The notes beneath the pieces were generated by a model, which was given only the letters and a program-made list of their open reading frames with translations, did not search any database and was not told where the DNA came from. From Rheinheimera sp. 4Y26 (lineage in GTDB: Bacteria; Pseudomonadota; Gammaproteobacteria; Enterobacterales; Alteromonadaceae), in NCBI RefSeq assembly GCF_025245835.1, contig NZ_JAOBWS010000002.1, forward strand, positions 124,001-188,000: a DNA stretch of 64,000 bases, in the 5' to 3' direction. A program made the position numbers and the translations under genes. Positions 35,601-44,525 of the stretch are shown here, piece by piece. The first letter of the stretch is position 1, and the number at the start of each line of letters is the position of its first letter.

Positions 35601-36296
35601 ATGTTTGAAATTATTCGTGCCAATGAACGGGGCGCCGCCCATTTTGGCTGGCTGAAAAGTAAACACACTTTTTCTTTTGGCAATTATTACAACCCTGAGC
35701 AAATGGGTTTTTCTGCACTTCGGGTGATTAACGACGACGAAGTGGCACCTGGTGCCGGTTTTCAAACCCATAGCCATCAGAATATGGAAATTATCAGTTA
35801 TGTGCTCAGTGGCACCATAGCGCACAAAGATTCGGCGGGGAATGAAAAAACCTTGCCAGCCGGTGAGTTTCAGCTGATGAGTGCCGGCCGCGGTATTTCT
35901 CATAGCGAATTTAATGCCAGTCACAGTGACAAACTGAAGTTTTTGCAAATTTGGATCCAGCCAAATCAGCAAAACGGTGAACCCGGTTATCAGCAAAAAG
36001 ACTTTGGCGACGCTGTGGGCTTAACAAGGGTGATCACGCCGGATGGGCGCGATGGCACTTTGCAGATCAAACAAAATGCCAGCCTGTCGCAACTGATTTT
36101 GTTGCCTGAGCAGCTGCTGGCACTGCCGGTGCAGCCTGGCAAAGCGTATTATCTGCATCTTATCAACGGCGAGTTGCAGTTACTGAAGCAAACTTTATTG
36201 CCAGGTGATGGCATTAAAATGCTGCAACTGACTGAGCTTGCTGTAAAAGCCGGCAGTGATCAGGTGCGGGCCCTGTTTTTTGAACTGCCGGCTTAA
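35601..36296 (+). CDS. Pirin family protein
   Basis: Cupin-fold iron protein. The metal-binding His/Glu set is visible in FQTHSHQNMEIISYVLSG (about residues 55-72) and GRGISHSEFN (about 97-106). Some bacterial pirins act as quercetinases or influence metabolic enzymes; the role here is unknown. ATG 35601 has AGGAG 7 bases upstream, while the longer frame to 35544 does not. 231 residues. Lies after doxX and before a TSUP transporter. Confidence 0.9.
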   Translation: MFEIIRANERGAAHFGWLKSKHTFSFGNYYNPEQMGFSALRVINDDEVAPGAGFQTHSHQNMEIISYVLSGTIAHKDSAGNEKTLPAGEFQLMSAGRGISHSEFNASHSDKLKFLQIWIQPNQQNGEPGYQQKDFGDAVGLTRVITPDGRDGTLQIKQNASLSQLILLPEQLLALPVQPGKAYYLHLINGELQLLKQTLLPGDGIKMLQLTELAVKAGSDQVRALFFELPA

Positions 36297-36462
36297 GGCG
36301 GGCGAAGTGCCAAACGCAACATATCAAGACCGGGGCTGTGCGCCGGTCTTGTTATTGCAGATTGCGGTTTAAAGATGCGGGCTTCGTGAACTTCACAACA
36401 GTTCTGCGTCCGTCCGTCGTTGTCGTCAACAACACCGCAGATAAACTGCAGAGGCCATAAAA

Positions 36463-37194
36463 ATGACGTTGGAAATGGGCTTGATGCTGGCTTTAGTGGT
36501 GCTGTTATCCGGCATTTCCAAAGCGGCATTTGCCGGTGGTTTGGGTTTATTGGCGATGCCATTGCTGCTTCTGGTGTTTGATGCCAATACAGCGCTTGGA
36601 CTGTTGTTGCCGCTGTTAATCATGCTGGACGTCTTTACCATTCGCCGTTATTGGCAACGCTGGAACTGGGCAGTATTACGCCAGTTATTGCCGGCTGCTG
36701 CGCTTGGGGTGGCTGTGTCAGCCTTATTGCTGGGCGCTTTGTCTGCCACACAGCTGCAATGGGTGATAGGCGGTGGTTCTGTACTTTTTGCGCTGCGTTA
36801 TTTTAGTGGGGTGCAAAGCAGCAGCTTGCTGGCCAGCCGGCCTATGGGCGTGCTGATGGGCTTTATCAGTGGCGTGAGTTCTACCTTGTTACATGCCGGC
36901 GGGCCGCCGCTTGCCATGCATTTATTGGCGCGCAAACTGCCTTCAGCTGAATATATTGCCACTTCGGCGCTGTTTTTTGCGCTGCTGAATCTGTTAAAAC
37001 TACCGGCTTTTATTGTGCAGCAACAACTCAACTGGACCTTGCTGCTGTGGGCTTTGCCTTTTATGCCCTTGTGTTATATCGCTATCCGGTTCGGTTATTG
37101 GTTAAAGCAGCGCCTGGCGGATCAACATTTTTTACCTTTGGTACATCTGTTATTGCTGCTGGCCGGGTTGAAGTTATTATGGCCGGCAGGTTAA
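36463..37194 (+). CDS. TSUP family (TauE/SafE-type) membrane transporter
   Basis: 243 residues with about seven to eight hydrophobic helices. The N-terminal GISKAAFAGGLGLLAMPLL is the family repeat, and it recurs in weaker form near GFISGVSSTLLHAGGPPLAM, the second half. The family exports sulfite, sulfoacetate and related organosulfur anions; the substrate here is not known. It sits in a DoxX-pirin-LysR group in the same direction. Confidence 0.88.
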   Translation: MTLEMGLMLALVVLLSGISKAAFAGGLGLLAMPLLLLVFDANTALGLLLPLLIMLDVFTIRRYWQRWNWAVLRQLLPAAALGVAVSALLLGALSATQLQWVIGGGSVLFALRYFSGVQSSSLLASRPMGVLMGFISGVSSTLLHAGGPPLAMHLLARKLPSAEYIATSALFFALLNLLKLPAFIVQQQLNWTLLLWALPFMPLCYIAIRFGYWLKQRLADQHFLPLVHLLLLLAGLKLLWPAG

Positions 37195-37279
37195 AGCCGA
37201 AGCTGATGGCAGTTTAGTTTTGTAGTTGTGCAGATAGTCGTTTAGTTATCGGCACAGCCAAATGTTCAGGAGTAGATTG

Positions 37280-38158
37280 ATGGCACGTTCCACCATAGAG
37301 CAGTGGCGCATGTTTAAAGCTGTGGCCGAGCAGGGCGGTTTTCAGCAAGCGGCCGATGTAATTTATAAAAGCCAGTCCAGTATTCACCACGCGGTGCATA
37401 AAATGGAAGAGCTGCTTGGCGTGACGTTATTTCACACCGAAGGACGCAAAACCCAGTTAACGGCGGCTGGCGAGCAGCTGCTACGCCGGGTGAATTATTT
37501 GCTGGCCGAAACTGAGCGTATGGAAAACGTGGCGCTGAATTTAAAAAGTGGTGTGGAGTCGAGCCTGCCGATAGCGGTAGACGAGGCTTTTCCACGTGAT
37601 GTGTTGTATCAGGCGCTGGCGGCGGTTTCCAGCGAATATCCGCTTATTCGCATTGAGCTGATGGAAACCATCTTAACCGGTGCCAATGAGCTGCTAAGCC
37701 AGGGCAAAGTGGAAATAGCGTTATCACCTTTTACCTTGCCCAATAATTTGAGTGAAGATATTTGTCAGGTGGAATTTATTGCAGTGGCGGGCGCGGCGCA
37801 TCCGCTGAATGTGCCTGCACGCATGCTAAGTCTGGAAGAATTAAAAAACTGCCGGCAAATAGTGCTGCGTGATTCAGCGCTGGAGCAGAAAAAAGATGTT
37901 GGCTGGCTGGGCTCCGAGCAGCGCTGGACTGTCAGCCATGTTGGCACTTCCATTGAATTGCTGCGCAAAAACTTAGGTTTTGCCTGGCTGCCGCGCACTG
38001 CAGTACAGCCTTATCTGGATGATGGCTCTTTAGTGCCGCTGCAATTGCCACGCGGCAGTAGCCGCAGCAGCACTTTTTATCTGAATTTTAATGACGCCGA
38101 CACTTTGGGCCCGGTCGCCCGCTGTTTTATTGGTCATTTAAGGTATTTATTGCCTTAA
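37280..38158 (+). CDS. LysR family transcriptional regulator
   Basis: An N-terminal winged helix-turn-helix (IEQWRMFKAVAEQGGFQQAAD ... SQSSIHHAVHKMEELLGVTLF) and a C-terminal effector domain (about residues 90-290). Start ATG 37280 follows AGGAG; the ATG at 37262 overlaps that site. 292 residues. Probably controls the doxX-pirin-TSUP group in front of it, by position; palindromes before doxX are candidate targets. Confidence 0.92.
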   Translation: MARSTIEQWRMFKAVAEQGGFQQAADVIYKSQSSIHHAVHKMEELLGVTLFHTEGRKTQLTAAGEQLLRRVNYLLAETERMENVALNLKSGVESSLPIAVDEAFPRDVLYQALAAVSSEYPLIRIELMETILTGANELLSQGKVEIALSPFTLPNNLSEDICQVEFIAVAGAAHPLNVPARMLSLEELKNCRQIVLRDSALEQKKDVGWLGSEQRWTVSHVGTSIELLRKNLGFAWLPRTAVQPYLDDGSLVPLQLPRGSSRSSTFYLNFNDADTLGPVARCFIGHLRYLLP

Positions 38159-38280
38159 ACCAGTGTGCGGTGTGGCTAACAACAGCAAAAACAAGCAGCT
38201 GTACCCGGTTGGCCGGTTTGTACTTTTTCGTTGAATGTTATATACCCAACAGGTTCAGCCAGACAACAACAGGTCATCTT

Positions 38281-38850
38281 ATGGCAGATTTAGCACAGGC
38301 GCTGGCGACACAGCTGGCCAATATTGAAAAACGCAGTGGCAAAACACTGGCTGAACTGGCGGTGATTATTCAGCAAAGTGGTTTGCAAAAACACAGTGAG
38401 CTGGTAGCCATGCTGAAAACCGAACTCGGCATGGGCCATGGTGATGCCAATACACTGGTGCATACAGTAAAGCAATCGGGCGGTCAGTCCGCGGCGGCTG
38501 AACTTAGCGATAGTCAGGTGCTGGATGCTTTATATACCGGCGCTAAAGCAGCGCTCAGACCCATTCACGACCAATTACTCGAAGCGCTTCGCCAATTTGG
38601 CGATTTTGAGGCTGCGGCGAAAAAAACATATGTCAGTTACCGGCGCAAAAAACAATTTGCCATGATAGGCCCGGCCACTAACACTCAGCTGGAAATAGGG
38701 CTGAATATCAAAGAATTACCTGAAAATCCACGGTTAAAGGCGTTGCCGGCCGGGCAAATGTGTAATTTTAAACTGCGGTTAAGCACAGTGGCTGAAGTGG
38801 ACGCTGAGTTGATTGGCTGGTTAAAAGCGGCATATCAGGCGGCAGGTTAA
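38281..38850 (+). CDS. DUF4287 / DUF5655 domain protein
   Basis: 189 residues from the ATG at 38281. The N-terminal DUF4287 part (residues 5-62: ANIEKRSGKTLAELAVIIQQ ... ELGMGHGDANTLVHTVKQ) is followed by a DUF5655-type domain (about 75-185: RPIHDQLLEALRQFGDFEAA, KKTYVSYRRKKQFAMIGP). Found widely as single cytoplasmic proteins of unknown function. The frame extends to 38170, but that part is not protein-like. Confidence 0.85.
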   Translation: MADLAQALATQLANIEKRSGKTLAELAVIIQQSGLQKHSELVAMLKTELGMGHGDANTLVHTVKQSGGQSAAAELSDSQVLDALYTGAKAALRPIHDQLLEALRQFGDFEAAAKKTYVSYRRKKQFAMIGPATNTQLEIGLNIKELPENPRLKALPAGQMCNFKLRLSTVAEVDAELIGWLKAAYQAAG

Positions 38851-38919
38851 AAGCGGCTGATCAGGCCGCAGCTTAAGCTGGGGGGCGCAGTATCGGCCTC
38901 AGCAACTGCCAAACAATAA

Positions 38920-38942
38920 GGGAGCCCGTGGGCTCCCTTTTT
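38920..38942 (+). terminator. Terminator after the DUF4287 gene
   Basis: GGGAGCCC-GT-GGGCTCCC followed by five T residues, 70 bases after the stop. Confidence 0.85.
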
Positions 38943-38943
38943 A

Positions 38944-38997
38944 TTTAAACAGCGTTTCTTGTTTAAACAGCATTTCTTGTTTAAACAGCATTTCTTA
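38944..38997. repeat. Three tandem copies of an 18-bp repeat
   Basis: The unit TTTAAACAGCATTTCTTG occurs at 38944-38961, 38962-38979 and 38980-38997. Copy 1 has G for A at one position and copy 3 ends in A instead of G. It lies directly behind the terminator, in the gap between convergent genes. Confidence 0.88.
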
Positions 38998-39058
38998 TAA
39001 GCGCAGCACTCCTGGCTGCTCAGCGCCAGGCGACTGCTTTGGCGCTGGTATTTTAGTG

Positions 39059-39769
39059 TTACATCCAGCGGTCTTTACGACGACGGTTTGGCATAAACAC
39101 CGGCAAAATTAAGCCAAGTAATAAACCAGCGGCCAGAATACCACCGCCTATCACCATTTTATTTTGTGCCAGTTCCGGATTTTGTTCAGCCAGCTGCCGG
39201 GTCAGCGCTGCTGTGGTTTGTTTGGCCAGCTCTGCTTCTTTGATAGCCTGATCGCGCGCTGCTTCAGCCGCGCTCAGCGCAGTTTGCATGCCGCTGCGTT
39301 CCTGTTCAAACTGTGCCACCATCATTTCCTGCTGGCGCAGCTGCTGCTTTAAACTTTCCAGATCAGACTTAGGGCTGGCGCTGTAGGTAATATATTCACC
39401 ACTAAGCCAGCCTTCGGTACCGGCATCATCACGAATTTTAATAAAACCATTGGCCGGGTTCTGACCGATATAAGTGACATTCTCACCGGCACGCACTGTG
39501 GAAATAGTGCGGTATTCATTGCCCGGGCCCGAGCGCACCGCTGTACTTAAAGTGTCGATAATAAAAGCAGGTTTTTCATTACTGGCTTTGGCGGCTGGTT
39601 GGGCTTCGGTCGTGACTGGCTGCTGATTTACTTCAGCCTTGGTTTCTGAGTTGTTTTCAGTGGCTGTTGGCGCCGCTACTTCGGGACTTTGTGTGGTTTG
39701 TTGTGACAACACCACAGGGCTCAGTGTCAGGGCCGCGCCCAATAACATAAAACGGCATAAATCAGACAT
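39059..39769 (-). CDS. YgiM-like SH3-domain membrane protein (TIGR04211 type)
   Basis: A signal peptide (about residues 1-23) is followed by a low-complexity Gln/Thr/Ala linker, a bacterial SH3 domain (about 70-130: RSGPGNEYRTISTVRAGE ... GWLSGEYI), a coiled coil (about 135-195), and a C-terminal transmembrane helix with a basic tail (RRRKDRWM). The layout is that of E. coli YgiM. Start ATG 39769 is preferred over 39799 because the signal peptide then begins at the N-terminus. Divergent from ygiF as in E. coli; probably envelope-located. Confidence 0.85.
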   Translation of the reverse strand: MSDLCRFMLLGAALTLSPVVLSQQTTQSPEVAAPTATENNSETKAEVNQQPVTTEAQPAAKASNEKPAFIIDTLSTAVRSGPGNEYRTISTVRAGENVTYIGQNPANGFIKIRDDAGTEGWLSGEYITYSASPKSDLESLKQQLRQQEMMVAQFEQERSGMQTALSAAEAARDQAIKEAELAKQTTAALTRQLAEQNPELAQNKMVIGGGILAAGLLLGLILPVFMPNRRRKDRWM

Positions 39770-39916
39770 AAATTGTTCACATCCAGCATCAGACAGCAAT
39801 AATGCCTTGGATCATAGGGAGTTGTTAACGGCTTGACAAGCAAAAACACTTGCTGGCTCAGGGCTTATATCCTATGTTGCCGACATCAACCACAGCCAGA
39901 GCAGAAAGAGCAGCAG

Positions 39917-40954
39917 ATGAGTATCGAAGTGGAATTAAAGTTATGGCTGACTGAAGCCATGTCGCCTTCTTTATTAAGCAGAATTCAGCAAAGCTGGCAG
40001 CAACTGGCGGTCAAAGTGGAATTGGCGGAGCCAGCGCAATTACTGAATGCCTATTTTGAAACGCCGGATCAGTGGTTTCGCCGGCATGACAGCGGCCTGC
40101 GCAGCCGGCTGAAAAAAGGCCGTTTTGAACAAACCATCAAACTGGCTGGCCAGCAGCAGGGCGCGGCCCATATCAGGCCTGAATATAATGTGCCTTGTGA
40201 CTCAGTGGTGCCAAAGTTGTCAGCTTTTCCGCTGCAGATTTGGCCTGAAGGTACAGATGTGGATGTGTTGCAGCAGCAATTACAGGAAATGTTCCGCACC
40301 GATTTTATCCGCCACAGTGCACTGTTGACACTGGCCGATGGCACTGTGCTGGAAGCCGTGCTGGATCAGGGCGAGGTTGTTGCCGGCAACAGCAGCCAGC
40401 CTATTCTGGAGATGGAGCTGGAACTGGTCAGTGGTGATGCCCGGCAGCTGTTTCAGCTCGCCAGGTTATTGTGTCAGCAGTTGCCGCTGACGCTTGGCTT
40501 TCAATCCAAAGCCGAGCGTGGTTATCTGCTGGCGCAACAACAGGTGCTGAGCTGGCAACAAAGTGGCCCGGAGCAGCCGTTGAGCACACAGTTAAGGGCA
40601 TTTTTACAAAATTTATGGCTGCAACAACAAAGTCAGGCGCTGCCCGCTGAACTGGCGGCGTCTTTTACCGCCAGACTCCAGCAACAATGGCTGGATTTGC
40701 AGCAGACCTTAGCGCAGCATGTGTTGGCGCAGCAGGTGTTAGCGGAGCAGGCTTTAACGCAACAACAAGCTCTCGTGGCAGCAACAGCGCAGCAGTCGGT
40801 GCAGCTCAAAGCCTTGCTGGTAGAAGCAAAGGCGCTGGCTGCCGCACCTGGCACCGGTATGACCTTATGGTTATTGGACTTATCTGAGCTGCTGTTACAA
40901 CTGCCGGCAGAGTCAGCAGCGCATAACAATCAGCACAAAAAGGAGCAGCAATGA
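39917..40954 (+). CDS. ygiF: Inorganic triphosphatase YgiF (CYTH)
   Basis: The CYTH domain opens with the signature SIEVELKLWL (ExExK). Arg/Lys-rich strands (RSRLKKGRFEQTIK) build the triphosphate tunnel, and acidic EMELELVSGD follows. The C-terminal part (about 215-345) is very Gln/Ala/Leu-rich and helical, in the place of the CHAD-like domain of E. coli YgiF. In E. coli the enzyme hydrolyses inorganic triphosphate. The ATG at 39917 is preferred; the extra 28 codons to 39833 are not protein-like. The stop overlaps glnE by ATGA. Confidence 0.85.
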   Translation: MSIEVELKLWLTEAMSPSLLSRIQQSWQQLAVKVELAEPAQLLNAYFETPDQWFRRHDSGLRSRLKKGRFEQTIKLAGQQQGAAHIRPEYNVPCDSVVPKLSAFPLQIWPEGTDVDVLQQQLQEMFRTDFIRHSALLTLADGTVLEAVLDQGEVVAGNSSQPILEMELELVSGDARQLFQLARLLCQQLPLTLGFQSKAERGYLLAQQQVLSWQQSGPEQPLSTQLRAFLQNLWLQQQSQALPAELAASFTARLQQQWLDLQQTLAQHVLAQQVLAEQALTQQQALVAATAQQSVQLKALLVEAKALAAAPGTGMTLWLLDLSELLLQLPAESAAHNNQHKKEQQ

Positions 40955-43794
40955 GCCAAGCCAGCGCACTGCCTGAACTTCCCGACATACTTAAAGCAGA
41001 AATTCAGCTGCAATATCAGGCCATTATGGCGCAGTTGTCTCAAATCGAGCCTGCGGTGACATTAAAGCCTGCAGAGCAGCGGCAATTACAACATCTGCTT
41101 GGCTGCAGCAGTTTTGCCGGCCGGGTTTTACTGCAACAGCCGGCATTGTTGCCGGCATTGTTAGGTGCGACGCAGCGCTCTGAAGCGCCCTTAGCGCTGC
41201 AACTCCCGGACAATCTGACTGAAGCTCAGGTGATGACGACGCTCAGGCTTTATAGAAACGCCCGGCTATGCCGCATTCTGGCTGATGATGTGCTGCATCA
41301 GCAGCAGGTTGAGCAGTCGCTGCAGCGGGTGTCACAGCTTGCCGATGAGTTAATTAACGCCGCTTATCAGTTTGCCTATCAGGAAGTGGCGCGCCAGTGG
41401 GGCCAACCGCTTGATAGTCAGGGCCGGGCTATGCCTTTGCTGATTTTAGGCATGGGCAAACTGGGTGGTGGCGAGCTTAATTTTTCCTCGGACATCGACC
41501 TTATTCTGGTGTATCCGCAGCATGGCGAAACTCAGGGCGGCCGGCGCAGTTGTGATCACGCCCAGTTTTATACCAAAGTAGGGCAAAAGCTGATTGCGCT
41601 GTTGCATCAGGTAACAGCTGACGGTTTTGTCTATCGGGTGGATATGCGCTTACGTCCTTTTGGTGACAGTGGCCCGCTGGTGCTGAGTTTTGCCGCTTTT
41701 GAAGATTATTACCAGGCACAGGGCCGCGACTGGGAACGTTACGCCATGCTCAAAGCGCGGATCTTAAATCCGGTGGAGCCATACGCCAGTGAGCTGCAGG
41801 CCATGCTGAGGCCTTTTGTCTACCGGCGTTATATCGATTATTCGGCCATTGAATCACTGAGGCGGATGAAGCAGCTGATAGAGCAGGAAAACCGCCGTAA
41901 AAACCGCACCGACAATATTAAACTGGGTGCCGGCGGCATCCGCGAAGTGGAATTTATTGTGCAAACGCTGCAGCTTATCCGTGGTGGCCGTATTCCACAG
42001 TTACAGCAGGTGTCGATTTATCTGGCGCTGCAGGCACTGGCTGACAATGACATTTTGCAAAGCGAACAAATGCAGCAGCTGAAGGCCGATTATTCGGCGC
42101 TGCGCCAGGTCGAGCAGTTGCTGCAGGGCATGGATGATCAGCAAACCCAGACTCTGCCGCAGGATAGCTTGTTGCGGCAAAGGCTGGTGCTCTCCTGTGG
42201 TGATGCCAGCTGGCAGGCCCTGGAGGCTCGTATCAGCGCCACTATGGCTCGTGTGCATCAGCAGTTTAAGCAGGTCATCGCCCATGAAGATAAAGCCGAG
42301 CCGGAAGATTTATTAACCGGCAGATTGTTGTGGGAAAGTGAACTGCCAACAACTGAGCTGGCTTCCGAAGTGGATTGGCTGACGCAGGAAGACGCCACAG
42401 CGCTGATAGAAAACCTGCAGCAATTTAAGCTCGATTGCCAGAAAAACAAAGTGGGGCCGCGTGGCCGTGAGTTGCTGGCTAAATTAATGCCGATCTTGTT
42501 GTCGGGGCTGGCAACAGAACAAGCTGGCCCTGAAGTGCTAAGCCGTGTTTTGGTGGTGTTTAAACAAATTGTCAGCCGCACCGCTTATCTGGAGCTGCTC
42601 TACGAAAACCCACCGGCGCTGCAGCAGCTGGTGAAACTTTGTGCCCGTAGTGGCTGGTTGTCATCCCATCTGGCACGTTATCCGATGTTATTGGACGAGC
42701 TGATTGACCCGGAGCAGTTGTACCAGGTGGCCACAGTGGCGGATTACCGCGACCGGCTCAGGCTGCAGCTGCTGCGGGTGCCGGAAGATGATCTGGAACT
42801 TTTAATGGAAACGCTGCGCCAGTATAAACAGGCGCAGCAGCTCAGAATTGCCGCAGCCGATATCAGCGGTATGTTGCCTTTGATGAAAGTCAGCGACCAT
42901 TTAACCTGGCTGGCCGAAGCCGTGATGGAAAAAGTGGTGGAGCTCGCCTGGCAACAGATGGCGGAAAAATACGGTTATCCATCAGGGCTTGGGGCCGGCA
43001 GTGATAAACAGTTTGCGGTCATTGCCTATGGCAAACTGGGCGGGCTGGAGCTGGGTTATGGTTCAGATTTAGATTTAGTGTTTTTACATCAGTGTGATGC
43101 CAATACGGAAACCAACGGTGATAAAGCAATAGATTCACGGCAGTTTTATTTAAAACTGGTACAACGGATTTTGCATTTATGCACCACCCGCACCGCCAGT
43201 GGTGTGCTCTACGATGTAGACACCCGGCTGCGGCCTTCTGGCAATGCCGGTTTGCTGACTGTGCATATTGAAACCTACCGCGATTATTTATTGCAGGACG
43301 CCTGGACCTGGGAACATCAGGCGCTGGTGCGCACCCGGCTGATTTATGGTGATGCGGCCATAGCACAGCGTTTTGAGCAGATCCGCGCTGAAGTTCTGGG
43401 AAAACAGCGTGATTTGACGCTTCTGAAAGAAGAAGTGTTGTCGATGCGGCAAAAGCTCAGGGAACATCATGGGCTGGACAATACCGAAGTAAAACACACA
43501 GCAGGTGGTGTGGTGGATCTGGAGTTTATCAGTCAATATCTGGTGTTGGCTTATGGCGCACAGTATCCGGCGCTTTATCAGTACAGTGACAATATCCGTA
43601 TTCTGGACGCTGCTGCAGCCTGTGGCATTATGAGCCTGAGTGAAGCCAGTGCCTTGCAGCAGGCCTATCAGGATTTACGGGGTGTGAGTCACAGGCTGAC
43701 ATTGGAGCCGGCTGATGTGACTGATATGCCGGATCTCAGTTCGGCTTTGGCTCAGGTAAAGCAGAGCTGGCAACAGGTGTTTGCAGCGCTCTAG
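40951..43794 (+). CDS. glnE: Glutamine synthetase adenylyltransferase / deadenylylase
   Basis: Adds AMP to or removes it from glutamine synthetase in answer to PII and glutamine, tuning nitrogen assimilation. Two nucleotidyltransferase domains are visible: the N-terminal one with GMGKLGGGELNFSSDIDLI (about 167-186) and the C-terminal one with AYGKLGGLELGYGSDLDLV (about 691-709), each with the Asp pair. 947 residues, the usual length. The start overlaps ygiF by four bases and the 3' end overlaps a reverse-strand gene by 59 bases. Confidence 0.97.
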   Translation: MSQASALPELPDILKAEIQLQYQAIMAQLSQIEPAVTLKPAEQRQLQHLLGCSSFAGRVLLQQPALLPALLGATQRSEAPLALQLPDNLTEAQVMTTLRLYRNARLCRILADDVLHQQQVEQSLQRVSQLADELINAAYQFAYQEVARQWGQPLDSQGRAMPLLILGMGKLGGGELNFSSDIDLILVYPQHGETQGGRRSCDHAQFYTKVGQKLIALLHQVTADGFVYRVDMRLRPFGDSGPLVLSFAAFEDYYQAQGRDWERYAMLKARILNPVEPYASELQAMLRPFVYRRYIDYSAIESLRRMKQLIEQENRRKNRTDNIKLGAGGIREVEFIVQTLQLIRGGRIPQLQQVSIYLALQALADNDILQSEQMQQLKADYSALRQVEQLLQGMDDQQTQTLPQDSLLRQRLVLSCGDASWQALEARISATMARVHQQFKQVIAHEDKAEPEDLLTGRLLWESELPTTELASEVDWLTQEDATALIENLQQFKLDCQKNKVGPRGRELLAKLMPILLSGLATEQAGPEVLSRVLVVFKQIVSRTAYLELLYENPPALQQLVKLCARSGWLSSHLARYPMLLDELIDPEQLYQVATVADYRDRLRLQLLRVPEDDLELLMETLRQYKQAQQLRIAAADISGMLPLMKVSDHLTWLAEAVMEKVVELAWQQMAEKYGYPSGLGAGSDKQFAVIAYGKLGGLELGYGSDLDLVFLHQCDANTETNGDKAIDSRQFYLKLVQRILHLCTTRTASGVLYDVDTRLRPSGNAGLLTVHIETYRDYLLQDAWTWEHQALVRTRLIYGDAAIAQRFEQIRAEVLGKQRDLTLLKEEVLSMRQKLREHHGLDNTEVKHTAGGVVDLEFISQYLVLAYGAQYPALYQYSDNIRILDAAAACGIMSLSEASALQQAYQDLRGVSHRLTLEPADVTDMPDLSSALAQVKQSWQQVFAAL

Positions 43795-44383
43795 CGGCGT
43801 CATTGAGTGCGCGGCAGTTTTGCTGCAAAAAGTTATTGGTTTTGTCCGTCATCACGGCAGCGCGCTCTTTTGGACACATATAAAGCAGCACAGGTTTTTC
43901 AAAATCCGGGGCTATGGCCGAAGCAATTTCTTTCAGGGTTTTTAAATAATCACCTTCGCTGTGGAAATAATGTTTCACTACATAGTCGCGTGGCAGCGTC
44001 CAGATCAGTTCAATATCTTCAGCACTGGCATAAGCAATTAAATCTTCACGGATCTTATTGCCAGCTTTAAAACGGCGCTGCATGACTTTACCTGTCCAGC
44101 CATCTTCCAGCGGCGGCACTGTGTTGGTGCGGGCGGCCAGAGTTTCAGCTAAAGAACCACTGGTATCGGTCAGGCTGATAATAAATTCTTTGGATAAGTC
44201 TTTGGTGGCATCCAGCGAAAAGCGGATTTGTTCATAAAAGTTGGTAAATTCCTGCGCTGCCGCCATTTTAATATTGCCGGTGGTATGGGTGGTGTTTTTA
44301 AACAAATCGGGTTTACTCAGCAGGAATACTGCCAGTGCTATTAAAATAGCAGCTGCAGATAAGTGTTTGATCCAAAACCACAT
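43736..44383 (-). CDS. Hypothetical membrane-anchored protein
   Basis: 215 residues from the ATG at 44383 (MWFWIKHLSAAAILIAL), with GGGAG 10 bases upstream; a GTG at 44401 is the alternative. One N-terminal membrane helix, then a predicted periplasmic domain rich in acidic and aromatic residues (LIWTLPRDYVVKHYFHSEGDYL). No family is recognised. The last 59 bases overlap the end of glnE on the other strand. Codon use looks like that of its neighbours, so I take it as real. Confidence 0.7.
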   Translation of the reverse strand: MWFWIKHLSAAAILIALAVFLLSKPDLFKNTTHTTGNIKMAAAQEFTNFYEQIRFSLDATKDLSKEFIISLTDTSGSLAETLAARTNTVPPLEDGWTGKVMQRRFKAGNKIREDLIAYASAEDIELIWTLPRDYVVKHYFHSEGDYLKTLKEIASAIAPDFEKPVLLYMCPKERAAVMTDKTNNFLQQNCRALNDAARALQTPVASSALPEPKPN

Positions 44384-44525
44384 AAGTTTAATCTCCCGCA
44401 CCAGAGGCTGCTGTCATACTAGTCAAAGTCGAAGACTGTGCCAACTTATTTTCCAAACTGCGGCGCCAGGCGGGCGCTTTATCAGCAACAGCCTGAGCCT
44501 GATTGCAGCGTGAAATTACTGCTGT

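Noticed and set aside
38170-38280. Longer N-terminus of the DUF4287 protein
   Set aside because: Not protein-like and outside the domain; the ATG at 38281 begins directly at the domain.
40633-40929. Cys-rich reverse-strand frame opposite ygiF
   Set aside because: It is the antisense of a Gln/Ala/Leu-rich stretch of ygiF, which gives artificial Cys runs.
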